A DNA stretch of 64,000 bases, taken from positions 552,895-616,894 of the forward strand of contig CAVVCU010000007.1 of assembly GCA_963746825.1 (NCBI GenBank), written 5' to 3'. Positions 24,837 through 32,332 of the stretch are shown piece after piece. A model generated the notes under the pieces. The model saw nothing but the letters and a program-made list of their open reading frames with translations. It did no database searches and had not been told where the DNA came from. Source of the stretch: JACVRW01 sp963746825. Its GTDB lineage: Bacteria > Actinomycetota > Thermoleophilia > Solirubrobacterales > Thermoleophilaceae. Position 1 is the first letter of the stretch. Each line of letters begins with the position of its first letter. Made by a program: the position numbers and the translations under genes.

Positions 24837-24856
24837 GCAGCCGGCTGGCCGGCTGC
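24837..24856. terminator. Stem-loop between convergent genes
   Basis: GCAGCCGG (24837-24844) and CCGGCTGC (24849-24856) form a perfect 8-bp GC stem with a 4-nt loop, placed between the stops of the SGNH gene and the convergent yqgE gene. There is no U-tract, as is common in GC-rich actinobacteria, so factor-assisted termination in both directions is the likely role. Confidence 0.55.
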
Positions 24857-24868
24857 GCGCGGATGGGT

Positions 24869-25396
24869 TCAGTTGAGCGACGGATCGGAGGGCATGGTCG
24901 AGAGCAGCCGGTAGCTGCCTCCCTTGCGGCGCAGGGCGTCGGACCAGATGTCACCGTCGGCGAAGGCATCGTCGGCCTGCGCGGGAGTGACCAGCCAGGC
25001 CTCCTGCTCGAGCTCCACGTCGAGCTGCCCCGGCGCCCAGCCCGTGTAGCCGGCGAACACCCGGATGCGCTGCAGCGACGTGTTGTCGGCGTCGGGGTCG
25101 AGCGTGCCGAGCGAGTCCACCACCTGCGTGCCGGCCTCCGCCGGGTCGGCGAACTCGCCCAGGGCGACCACGGACTGCGGCGCGACAGGCCCGCCGATCC
25201 GCACGAGCTCCTCATCGGCCGCCAGCTCCGCCAGCTGCGGGACCGCCTCGGCCACCAGGGTCTCGGACTCGCGGTTGAGCACCACGCCCATCGCGCCGTC
25301 CGGCGTGTGCTCGATCACGAGCACGACCGTCCTCCGGAAGTAATCGTGCAGCACCGGCGCCGCAATGAGGAGGTGTCCGCGCAGGCTGTCGGGCAT
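24869..25396 (-). CDS. yqgE: YqgE/AlgH family (UPF0301) protein
   Basis: A 175-residue protein beginning SLRGHLLIAAPVLHDYFRRT, followed by VVLVIEHTPDGAMGVVLNRE and RIGGPVAPQSVVALGEF, and later RVFAGYTGWAPGQLDVELEQ and EAWLVTPA. These are the conserved blocks of the YqgE/AlgH family, soluble proteins of unresolved biochemical function, named after an alginate regulation phenotype in Pseudomonas. The ATG at 25396 diverges from the membrane protein gene at 25415. Confidence 0.92.
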   Translation of the reverse strand: MPDSLRGHLLIAAPVLHDYFRRTVVLVIEHTPDGAMGVVLNRESETLVAEAVPQLAELAADEELVRIGGPVAPQSVVALGEFADPAEAGTQVVDSLGTLDPDADNTSLQRIRVFAGYTGWAPGQLDVELEQEAWLVTPAQADDAFADGDIWSDALRRKGGSYRLLSTMPSDPSLN

Positions 25397-25402
25397 CAGG
25401 GG

Positions 25403-25408
25403 TACATT
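25403..25408 (+). promoter_or_regulatory. Candidate -10 hexamer (TACATT) for the membrane protein gene
   Basis: TACATT ends 6 nt before the ATG at 25415, the classic spacing for a leaderless transcript. It sits in the 18-base gap between divergent starts. Confidence 0.5.
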
Positions 25409-25414
25409 CTGCCC

Positions 25415-26263
25415 ATGAACGCCAAGCTGGATACCGGTCGAGTCTTCGAGCGAATCTTCTCCTTCTACGGGAGCCAGTTCACGCTGCTGATCCCCGCGGC
25501 GCTTGTGCTGTTCCTCCCTGTCGCGATCGTCAACGGCCTGCTGCTGTCCAGCGGAGGCTTCCTGCTCGCGCTGGTGAGCGCGGCGCTGAGCCTGATCGCC
25601 ACCTACTGGTACCAGGGCATGGTCGTGGAGGCGACGCGCGACATCTTGGACGGTCGGCGCGATCACACGATCGGATCGCTGTTCAGCTCGGCCGCGCCGT
25701 TCATAGGCCCGCTGCTCGTGGTCGGCATCCTCGCCGGTATCGGCATCGCGATCGGGTTCGTCCTCCTGATCATCCCCGGCCTCTTCCTGCTGACCATCTG
25801 GGCGGTGATCGTGCCGGTGATCGTGATCGAGCGCGCGGGCGTGCTCGAGTCCTTCGGACGCAGCCGCGAGCTCGTGCGCGGCAGCGGCTGGCAGGTCTTC
25901 GGCGTGATCGTCGTGATCTTCCTGGTCAGCTTCATCGTCCGGGCGATCATCGGAGGGATCGTCGGCGGCATCAGCGACGACTCCTTTGTCGGCTACGCCA
26001 TCTCCGACCTGATCGTCAACGTGCTCTTGGTGCCGCTGAGCGCCTTGGCAGCCACGGTCATGTACTTCGAGCTGCGTCGAGTCAAGGGCGATCCGCTCGC
26101 CGAGGAGGCGGGCACAGCCTCGCCGCTGCCGCCGCAGGACAGCCCGCCGCCGGCCACCCACGTGTCCGAGCGGCCGCCCGAGCCCTCGGACGCCCCGCCA
26201 CAGGCGGGCGGGCCCGAGGCGCCGGGGCCACCACCGGCAGGGCCGCAGGCACCACCCCGCTGA
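25415..26263 (+). CDS. Multi-pass membrane protein with proline-rich cytoplasmic tail
   Basis: A 282-residue protein. It opens LDTGRVFERIFSFYGSQFTL, as in the integral membrane domain related to glycerophosphodiester phosphodiesterase GlpQ-associated and DUF975-like proteins. About six hydrophobic helices follow up to residue 220, including two Gly/Ile-rich ones (VVGILAGIGIAIGFVLLIIP and FVIR-like segments). The tail after residue 230 is a Pro/Ala/Glu-rich unstructured region. Function is unknown; the topology suggests a scaffold or small-molecule membrane protein rather than an enzyme. Its stop overlaps the ATG of the amidotransferase gene (TGATG). Confidence 0.65.
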   Translation: MNAKLDTGRVFERIFSFYGSQFTLLIPAALVLFLPVAIVNGLLLSSGGFLLALVSAALSLIATYWYQGMVVEATRDILDGRRDHTIGSLFSSAAPFIGPLLVVGILAGIGIAIGFVLLIIPGLFLLTIWAVIVPVIVIERAGVLESFGRSRELVRGSGWQVFGVIVVIFLVSFIVRAIIGGIVGGISDDSFVGYAISDLIVNVLLVPLSALAATVMYFELRRVKGDPLAEEAGTASPLPPQDSPPPATHVSERPPEPSDAPPQAGGPEAPGPPPAGPQAPPR

Positions 26264-26982
26264 TGCGGGTCCTATCCGTCGTCCACCACCGCAACGCGGC
26301 GGCGGGCGTGTTCGCCGAGCCGGCCCGGGTGGCCGGCCACGAATTTGTCGAGTGGGTTCCCCACGAGGCGCCCCCGCCCGCGGCGGAGGAGTTCGACGCC
26401 GCCATCGTCTTCGGTGCCGAGGCGCAGATCGACCAGGAGGACCAGCTCCCATGGCTGCGGGCGGAGAAGGACCTGGTGCGGGAGCTGCTCGGGCGCCGCA
26501 CCCCGATGCTCGGCGTGTGCTTCGGCTCGCAGGTGATCGCCGACGCCCTCGGCGCGGTGGTGCGCCCCGCTCGGGGCCCGGAGATCGGCTGGTTCGAGAT
26601 CGAGCTGACCCCCGAAGGTCAGATCGATCCCCTGCTCGGCTGGCTTCCCGAGCGCTTCGAGGGCTTCGGCTACCACCACTACGAGTGGCTGCTGCCGCCG
26701 GGCGCGGTGGCCCTGGCCCGCAGCTCGGCGTGTCTGCAGGCCTTTCGCCTGGAGGACTCGCAGCCGGTCTGGGGCATCCAGTTCCACCCCGAGGTCACCC
26801 TCCCCGACCTCAGCTCCTGGCTCGCGGGCTGGCAGGGCGACCCGGGCGCGGTGGCCACCGGGCTCGATCCCGAGGCCATCCGCACCGAGAGCGCAACGAA
26901 GATCGACGCCTGGAACGACGTGGGCCGCGGCATCTCGGCGCGCTTCTTCGCCGCGGCCGCGGGAACCCTGCTCGAACGCTAG
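26263..26982 (+). CDS. Class I glutamine amidotransferase-like protein (GMP synthase-like)
   Basis: A 239-residue protein with the triad of class I glutamine amidotransferases: the nucleophile Cys in MLGVCFGSQVIADALGA and the His-Glu pair in WGIQFHPEVTLPDL. It stands alone, without a synthase domain, like proteins annotated as GMP-synthase-like amidotransferases. It may release ammonia from glutamine or hydrolyse a gamma-glutamyl compound. It lies just before the cupin-SDR-aldehyde dehydrogenase operon but on the opposite strand, 6 bases from the cupin stop. Confidence 0.8.
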   Translation: MRVLSVVHHRNAAAGVFAEPARVAGHEFVEWVPHEAPPPAAEEFDAAIVFGAEAQIDQEDQLPWLRAEKDLVRELLGRRTPMLGVCFGSQVIADALGAVVRPARGPEIGWFEIELTPEGQIDPLLGWLPERFEGFGYHHYEWLLPPGAVALARSSACLQAFRLEDSQPVWGIQFHPEVTLPDLSSWLAGWQGDPGAVATGLDPEAIRTESATKIDAWNDVGRGISARFFAAAAGTLLER

Positions 26983-26988
26983 GTCGCG

Positions 26989-27324
26989 CTAGGCGTCGTA
27001 GGGCGCACGCGCCGGCGACCAGAACACGACCACCTCGAGGTCCTCCTCGATCGAGTGAAACTTGTGCTCGACGCCCGCCGCGACGTAGACGATCGAGCCC
27101 GGCTGCACGGCCCGGTCCTCGCCGTCCACGCGAATCTGCCCCCGGCCGCTCGCCAGGTAGTACACCTCGTCCTCGGTGTGGGGCTGCTGGGGGTCCTCGC
27201 CGCCCGCGGGCCAGAAGGCGATGGTCATCGACAGCTTGCCGCTCGCGGCCCGGAAGAACTCGGAGTAGTCGTGCCCCGACGTGTCCAGCCGGGCGAGGAC
27301 GTCCTTGACCTCGAAGGCGTCCAT
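26989..27324 (-). CDS. Single-domain cupin protein
   Basis: A 111-residue cupin. Motif 1 reads PHTEDEVYYLASGRGQIRVDGE, which supplies one His and a Glu; motif 2 reads PGSIVYVAAGVEHKFHSIEED with a second His. It is likely a metal-binding or ligand-sensing protein. It is the last gene of the aldehyde dehydrogenase-SDR-cupin operon, 3 bases after the SDR stop. In the Puu pathway of Escherichia coli the regulator PuuR has a cupin sensor domain, but this protein has no DNA-binding domain, so a regulatory role is only a possibility. Confidence 0.8.
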   Translation of the reverse strand: MDAFEVKDVLARLDTSGHDYSEFFRAASGKLSMTIAFWPAGGEDPQQPHTEDEVYYLASGRGQIRVDGEDRAVQPGSIVYVAAGVEHKFHSIEEDLEVVVFWSPARAPYDA

Positions 27325-27327
27325 GGA

Positions 27328-28080
27328 TCAGTGCTCGTCGTGCGGAGTCAGGTACGCACCGGCCAGGCCGCCGTCGACCAAGAAGGTCGACGCGTTCACG
27401 TAGGTGGAGTCGTCGCTGGCCAGGAACAGCACGGCATTGGCCATCTCGCTCACCTCGGCAAAGCGGCCCGGCGGCAGGTGCTCCAGCCGCCGCGCGGCCT
27501 TGTCCGGGTCGTTGGCGTAGAGCTCCTGCAGCAGCGGTGTGTTCACCGGCCCGGGGCACAACGCGTTCACCCGGATCTTCTTGCGCGCGAACTCCACCCC
27601 CAGCTCGCGCGACATCGCGAGCACGCCCCCCTTGGAGGCGGTGTAGGAGATCTGCGACACCGCGGCCCCCATCACGGCCACGAACGACGCGGTGTTGATG
27701 ATCGATCCGCCCCCGTTGTCCAGGAGGTGCGGGAGGCCGAACTTGCAGCAGAGGAAGACCGACTTCAGGTTGACGTTCTGCACCTTGTCCCAGGACTCGA
27801 CGGAGGTGTCGAGGATCGAGGCGTCGTCGTCGGGCGAGATGCCGGCGTTGTTGAAGAGCACGTCGATCTTTCCGAATTGCTCGCGCGCCTGGGCGTACAT
27901 CCCCTCGACCGCGGCGGGGTCGGTCACGTCGGCCTGGATCGCGAGATCACCGACCACCTGGTCGCTGAGATCCACGCCAACCACCTTGGCGCCCTCGGCC
28001 TGGAAGAGGCGAGCGGTCTCGGCGCCGATGCCGCTGGCGGTGCCGGTGATCACGGCCACCTTGCCGTCCAACCGTCCCAT
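27328..28080 (-). CDS. Short-chain dehydrogenase/reductase
   Basis: A 250-residue classical SDR. The cofactor motif is AVITGTASGIGAETARLF with VVGVDLSD after strand 2, where Asp indicates NAD preference. NNAGIS is present, the catalytic Ser is in SIINTASFVAVMG and the Tyr-Lys pair in ISYTASKGGVLAMSRELG. The C-terminus ends with the usual FLVDGGL. It should oxidise or reduce a small alcohol/ketone. The ATG overlaps the upstream aldehyde dehydrogenase stop by one base (TGATG), so it belongs to the same amine-catabolic operon. Confidence 0.9.
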   Translation of the reverse strand: MGRLDGKVAVITGTASGIGAETARLFQAEGAKVVGVDLSDQVVGDLAIQADVTDPAAVEGMYAQAREQFGKIDVLFNNAGISPDDDASILDTSVESWDKVQNVNLKSVFLCCKFGLPHLLDNGGGSIINTASFVAVMGAAVSQISYTASKGGVLAMSRELGVEFARKKIRVNALCPGPVNTPLLQELYANDPDKAARRLEHLPPGRFAEVSEMANAVLFLASDDSTYVNASTFLVDGGLAGAYLTPHDEH

Positions 28081-29456
28081 CAGGCCTCCTCCGTCGCGTA
28101 GTAGACGTTCTTGAGCTCGGTGTAGTGCTCGAGCGCGTGCGGCCCGAGCTCGCGGCCGGTGCCCGACTGCTTGAACCCGCCGAACGGCGTGGATACCCGT
28201 ACCGAGGTGTTCGAGTTGATCGACATCACACCGGTTTCCACGGCCCGCGCCACCCGCAGGGCCTTGGCGCCGTCGCGCGTCCACACCGAGCCCGAGAGGC
28301 CGTAGATGGTCTCGTTCGCCAGGCGCACGGCGTCGGCCTCGTCGTCGAACGGGATCACGCAGGCCACCGGGCCGAAGATCTCCTCGCGCGCGGCGCGGTC
28401 GTCGTTGGACACCGGGCAGAGCACCGTGGGCGCGAACCAGTAGCCCCTGCCCTCGGGGGCCTCACCGCGGAAGGCCACCGGAGCGTCGCCGTCGATGTAC
28501 GACGACACCGTCTCGCGCTGGCCGGCGGAGATCAGCGGGCCCATCTCGGTGGAGGGATCGAGCGGGTCGCCCACCGCGATGGCCCTGACCGCGTCCTCCA
28601 GCGCGGACATGAACCGGTCGAGCGCCGGCCGCTCCACCAGGATGCGCGAGCGAGCGCAGCAGTCCTGGCCGGAGTTGCCGAACACCGCGCTCGGGGCGGC
28701 GGCTGCCGCCTTCTCGAGATCGGCGTCGGCGAACACGACGTTGGCCGACTTGCCGCCCAGCTCGAGCGTGACCCGCTTGATCGTCTCCGCGGCGCGGGCG
28801 GCGATCCGCCGGCCCACCTCGGTCGAGCCGGTGAAGGCCACCTTGGCCACGTCGGGGCTGTCGACGATGCGCTCGCCCACCACCCGTCCGCTGCCCACCA
28901 CCACGTTGAACACGCCCTCGGGCACGCCCGCCTCGACCACGAGCTTCTCGAGCTCCAGCGCGGTGAGCGGCGTGAGCTCCGCCGGCTTGAGCACGATGGT
29001 GTTGCCCGCCGCCAGCGCCGGGCCGACCTTCCACGAGGCGATCGCCAGCGGGAAGTTCCAGGGGGTGATCAGGCCCACCACCCCCAGTGGCTCGCGAAAG
29101 GTGAAGTCGAGGCCGCCGTCGACCGGGATGGTGTCGCCGAGCAGGCGCTCCGGAGCGCCCGCGTAGTAGTTGAACACGTCGGCGACCATGCCGACCTCGC
29201 CCCGCGCGTCGGAGATCGGCTTGCCCACGTTGCGGGCCTCCAGGAGGGCGAGATCGCCGGCCCGCTCCCGGATCTTGGCCGCGACGCTGCGCATCAGCTC
29301 GGCGCGCTCGGCCGCCGGCACGCGCTTCCAGGCGGGGAAGGCCTCGTGCGCCCGCGCGATGGCGGCGTCCGCCTCCTCGACTCCCGCCTGCGGAAGCTCC
29401 GCCATCACGTCTTCGGTGGCGGGCTCCACCACCTTCACCAGCATCTCGGTGCTCAC
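28080..29456 (-). CDS. NAD(P)-dependent aldehyde dehydrogenase (PuuC/GabD-like)
   Basis: A 458-residue aldehyde dehydrogenase. Visible features: VVGLITPWNFPLAIASWKVG, the cofactor motif FTGSTEVGRRIA, the general-base Glu in RVTLELGGKSANVV, the catalytic Cys in FGNSGQDCCARSRILV, and EEIFGPVACVIPFDDEADAV near the end. In this context it probably oxidises the aldehyde formed from a gamma-glutamylated amine, like PuuC. The GTG at 29456 is the likeliest start (an ATG 12 bases further in is possible). It starts divergently from a C26 hydrolase gene across 64 bases that contain an inverted repeat. Confidence 0.9.
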   Translation of the reverse strand: MSTEMLVKVVEPATEDVMAELPQAGVEEADAAIARAHEAFPAWKRVPAAERAELMRSVAAKIRERAGDLALLEARNVGKPISDARGEVGMVADVFNYYAGAPERLLGDTIPVDGGLDFTFREPLGVVGLITPWNFPLAIASWKVGPALAAGNTIVLKPAELTPLTALELEKLVVEAGVPEGVFNVVVGSGRVVGERIVDSPDVAKVAFTGSTEVGRRIAARAAETIKRVTLELGGKSANVVFADADLEKAAAAAPSAVFGNSGQDCCARSRILVERPALDRFMSALEDAVRAIAVGDPLDPSTEMGPLISAGQRETVSSYIDGDAPVAFRGEAPEGRGYWFAPTVLCPVSNDDRAAREEIFGPVACVIPFDDEADAVRLANETIYGLSGSVWTRDGAKALRVARAVETGVMSINSNTSVRVSTPFGGFKQSGTGRELGPHALEHYTELKNVYYATEEA

Positions 29457-29476
29457 GGGACCGTTCAACACCTCCA

Positions 29477-29504
29477 GTAAAAGGACTGCCCGCGAGACCT
29501 TTAC
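29477..29504. promoter_or_regulatory. Candidate operator between divergent aldehyde dehydrogenase and C26 hydrolase genes
   Basis: GTAAAAGG (29477-29484) and CCTTTAC (29498-29504) form an inverted repeat with one unpaired A and a 13-nt spacer, in an AT-richer patch of the 64-base divergent promoter region. Position and symmetry suit a dimeric repressor controlling both genes. The responsible regulator is not identified. Confidence 0.4.
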
Positions 29505-29520
29505 CATTGCGAGGATCGCA

Positions 29521-30259
29521 ATGTCAAGTACGCCTCCGGTCATCGGCATCTGCGCGGTCAAGGAACGCGCCCGCTGGGCCTTCTGGGACCAGACCGCGCA
29601 TCTCACCGCCGACACCTACGTCAGAGCGGTGCAGGACACCGGCGCGATGGCCGTGCTCCTGCCCGTGGACACCCGGCCTCCGGAGCGGTTGCTCGACCGC
29701 CTCGACGGGCTGATGGTGATCGGCGGGGCCGACCTCGACCCCGCGGTATATGGCCAGGAGCGATCGGACGCCACGGAGACCACCTACCGCGATCGCGACG
29801 AGTTCGAGCTGGCGCTCACGCGCGCGGCGATCGACCGGGGCCTGCCCTATCTGGGCATCTGCCGTGGCATGCAGCTCCTCAACGTGGCCATGGGCGGGAC
29901 GGTCAATCAGAACCTGGTCGACGAGGACGGAGACCAACCCGCACCGGCGCATCGTCGGGACGTTCGTGGGGACCGAGCACGACATCGACCTGCAGGCCGG
30001 CTCGCTCGTGGCCCGGGCGACCGGCGAGGAGGTGCACGAGGCGCGCTGCCACCATCACCAGGCGATCGACCGCCTCGGCAGCGGTCTCGTGGTCACGGGC
30101 AGCGCCCGCGACGGCGTGGCCGAGGCGATCGAGCTGGAGGACGACGACCGCTGGGTCCTGGGCGTGCAGTGGCACCCCGAGGCCGGCGACAAGCGCCAGC
30201 TCTTCGAGGCCTTCGCCGAGGCCGCCGCTCAGCGGGCGGACTCGGCCGCGCTGCGGTAG
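29521..30259 (+). CDS. Peptidase C26 gamma-glutamyl hydrolase (PuuD-like), interrupted by a one-base insertion
   Basis: About 245 residues after correction. The first frame has PVIGICAVKERARWAFWD, GGADLDPAVYGQE and the nucleophile elbow YLGICRGMQLLNVAMGG. After 29930 the homology continues in the next frame as NPHRRIVGTFVGTEHDIDL, then RCHHHQAIDRLGSGL and the catalytic His-Glu in GVQWHPEAGDK. Removing one G of the GG at 29929-29930 joins the two, reading VDEDETNPHRRIVG. The family hydrolyses gamma-glutamyl amides, for example gamma-glutamyl-GABA in putrescine breakdown. The ATG at 29521 has GAGGA 6 bases upstream. It overlaps the second C26 gene tail to tail by 31 bases. Confidence 0.8.
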
Positions 30260-30966
30260 TCCCGCGCCGCGTCCACCAGCGACCCGATCACGCTGCTGCG
30301 CTGGTCCTCCTCCGGATGCCACAGCACCCCGAGCGCGTAGGGCTTGCCGGAGAGCTCGATCGCCTCGACCACGTCGTCCTCTACCGCCCAGCCGGTCACC
30401 GACACGCCCTCGCCCAGCTCGCTCACTCCCTGGTGGTGGTGCGACTTGACCCCACTCACCGTCGAGCCGACCGAGCGCGCGGCGAGCGTGCCCTCGGCGA
30501 TCCGGACCTCGTGGTCGGCGAAAGCGCCCGGCGTGTGGCGGTGGCGCTCGCTGGCTATGGCGTCGGGTAGGTGCTGGTCGAGGGTGCCCCCGCAGGCCAC
30601 GTTGAGCAGCTGCATGCCACGGCATATGCCCAGCACGGGCATGTCGCGCTCCAGGGCGGCGTGGCTGAGCGCCAGCTCGAAGCGGTCGCGCTCGGGCCGG
30701 CAACCCTTGCTCTCCGCGTGGGCGGTCGCGCCGTACGACGCGGGGTCGATGTCCGAGCCCCCGGCGAGCATCAGCCCGTCGAGGAGGTCGATCATCTCGC
30801 CCGGCGCCTCGGCGGCGGCGTCATCCGGTGGTAGCAGCAGCGCCATCGCGCCCGCCGTTTGGACGGCCAGCGCGTAGGAGCGCGGCGACACGTTCGCCAG
30901 CACCGTCCACGCTCCCCAGCTGACCTCCTCGATGGCGCCGCAGATGCCGATTACGGGCCGGCTCAA
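30229..30966 (-). CDS. Peptidase C26 gamma-glutamyl hydrolase (PuuD-like), second copy
   Basis: A 245-residue class I amidotransferase-fold hydrolase with RPVIGICGAIEEVSWG, LAGGSDIDPASYG, the nucleophile in VLGICRGMQLLNVACGG, and VKSHHHQGVSELG. The His-Glu pair lies in LGVLWHPEEDQ. It shares clear similarity with the copy encoded at 29.5 kb, but the two diverge enough to suggest different gamma-glutamyl substrates. The TTG start at 30966 lies 6 bases after the stop of the glutamine-synthetase-like gene, and AAGAGG over that stop acts as ribosome binding site. Ligase and hydrolase thus form one operon. Confidence 0.9.
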   Translation of the reverse strand: MSRPVIGICGAIEEVSWGAWTVLANVSPRSYALAVQTAGAMALLLPPDDAAAEAPGEMIDLLDGLMLAGGSDIDPASYGATAHAESKGCRPERDRFELALSHAALERDMPVLGICRGMQLLNVACGGTLDQHLPDAIASERHRHTPGAFADHEVRIAEGTLAARSVGSTVSGVKSHHHQGVSELGEGVSVTGWAVEDDVVEAIELSGKPYALGVLWHPEEDQRSSVIGSLVDAARDYRSAAESAR

Positions 30967-30972
30967 GGCCTC

Positions 30973-32301
30973 TTACAGACGCTCGAAGCCGCGGAACTTC
31001 TCCCAGTCGGTCACCGCCGCCTCGTAGGCGTCGAGCTCCACGCGGGCGCGGTTGAGGTAGTGGTCGACGACCTCTTCGCCGAAGGCCTCGCGGGCCATGG
31101 CCGACTCGGCGAACAGGTCGCGCGCCGCGTACATGGTGTGCGGCACGTGGGGCTTGTCCGACTCGTAGGCGTTGCCCTCGAGGGCATCCTCGAGCTCGAG
31201 CTCGTTCTCGAGCCCGTGCAGGCCGGCGGCGATCATCGCGGCGAGCGCCAGGTAGGGGTTCACGTCGGCACCCGGTAGGCGGTTCTCGAAGCGAAGTCCC
31301 TGGCCGTGGCCCACCACGCGCATGGAGCACGTGCGGTTGTCCTTGCCCCACGCCACGGCGGTCGGGGCGAAGGAGCCCTCGACGTAGCGCTTGTAGGAGT
31401 TGATGTTGGGAGCGAAGAAGAGTGTGAGCTCCTCGAGGCAGGCCAGCTGCCCGGCGAGGAAGCGGTGAAAGAGCGCCTCGTCGCCGGCGAACACGTTCTC
31501 GCCGCTCTCGTCCTGCAGTGAGCAGTGGATGTGACACGAGTTGCCCTCGCGCTCGTCGAGCTTGGCCATGTAGGTGAGCGCCATGCCCTCCTGGGCGGCG
31601 ATCTCCTTGGCCCCCGTCTTGTAGATCACGTGGTCGTCGGCGGCGTGCAGCGCGTCGTTGTAGCGGAAGTTGATCTCGTGCTGGCCGAAGTTGCACTCGC
31701 CCTTCGAGTTCTCCACCGGCATGCCCGCGCCGGCCATGGAGTTGCGGATCCGGCGGATCAGCGGCTCCACTCGCGCCGTGCCGATCATCGAGTAGTCGAC
31801 GTTGTACTGGTTGGCGGGAACCAGATCGCGATAGCCCTTGTTCCACGCGTCCTCGTAGCTGTCGCGGAACACGATGAACTCGAGCTCGGTGGCCGCCGTG
31901 GCCTTCCATCCGCGCTCGGCGAGGCGGGCCAGCTGACGGCGCAGGATCTGCCGCGGCGAGGCCACGACGTCGGAGCCGTCCTCCCACTCGAGGTCGGCCA
32001 TCACCAGCACCGTGCCCTCGTGCCAGGGCACGGGCCGCAGCGTGTCCATGTCGGGCTTCATCACGAAGTCCCCGTAGCCGCGCTCCCAGCTCGACATGGC
32101 GTAGCCGTCGACGGTGTTCATGTCGACGTCGACGGCCAGCAGGTAGTTGCAGCCCTCGGCCGCGTGGCTCACCACCTCGTCGAGGAAGTGGCTGGCGGTC
32201 AGGCGCTTGCCCTGGAGCCGGCCTTCCATGTCGGCGATGGTGAGGAGCACGGTGTCGACCGTGCCCTCTGCGGCTTTCTTCTGCAGCTCCTCGAGCGTCA
32301 T
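30973..32301 (-). CDS. Glutamine-synthetase-like gamma-glutamyl-amine ligase (PuuA / GlnA3-GlnA4-like)
   Basis: A 442-residue GS-fold ligase. Present are VLLTIADMEGRLQGKRLTAS, the metal-site motif ATELEFIVFRDSY, GECNFGQHEINFRYNDAL, the nucleotide region LTYMAKLDEREGNSCHIHCS and the glutamate-site RFENRLPGADVNPYLALAA. The last replaces the RxPxxD...ANPY pattern of true GlnA. The shortened N-terminus and missing adenylylation-loop Tyr indicate a non-assimilatory ligase that joins glutamate to an amine (putrescine for PuuA and GlnA3, ethanolamine for GlnA4). The neighbouring hydrolases and aldehyde dehydrogenase support this. The ATG at 32301 has TACGGT about 8 bases upstream, so the message may be leaderless. 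Confidence 0.88.
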   Translation of the reverse strand: MTLEELQKKAAEGTVDTVLLTIADMEGRLQGKRLTASHFLDEVVSHAAEGCNYLLAVDVDMNTVDGYAMSSWERGYGDFVMKPDMDTLRPVPWHEGTVLVMADLEWEDGSDVVASPRQILRRQLARLAERGWKATAATELEFIVFRDSYEDAWNKGYRDLVPANQYNVDYSMIGTARVEPLIRRIRNSMAGAGMPVENSKGECNFGQHEINFRYNDALHAADDHVIYKTGAKEIAAQEGMALTYMAKLDEREGNSCHIHCSLQDESGENVFAGDEALFHRFLAGQLACLEELTLFFAPNINSYKRYVEGSFAPTAVAWGKDNRTCSMRVVGHGQGLRFENRLPGADVNPYLALAAMIAAGLHGLENELELEDALEGNAYESDKPHVPHTMYAARDLFAESAMAREAFGEEVVDHYLNRARVELDAYEAAVTDWEKFRGFERL

Positions 32302-32332
32302 CGGCGGCACCGTATCCGATAGAAGTCGGCCC

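Noticed and set aside
26263..26982. Anthranilate synthase or GMP synthase amidotransferase subunit
   Set aside because: The class I triad is present, but no synthase partner is near and the sequence fits the stand-alone GMP-synthase-like group better.
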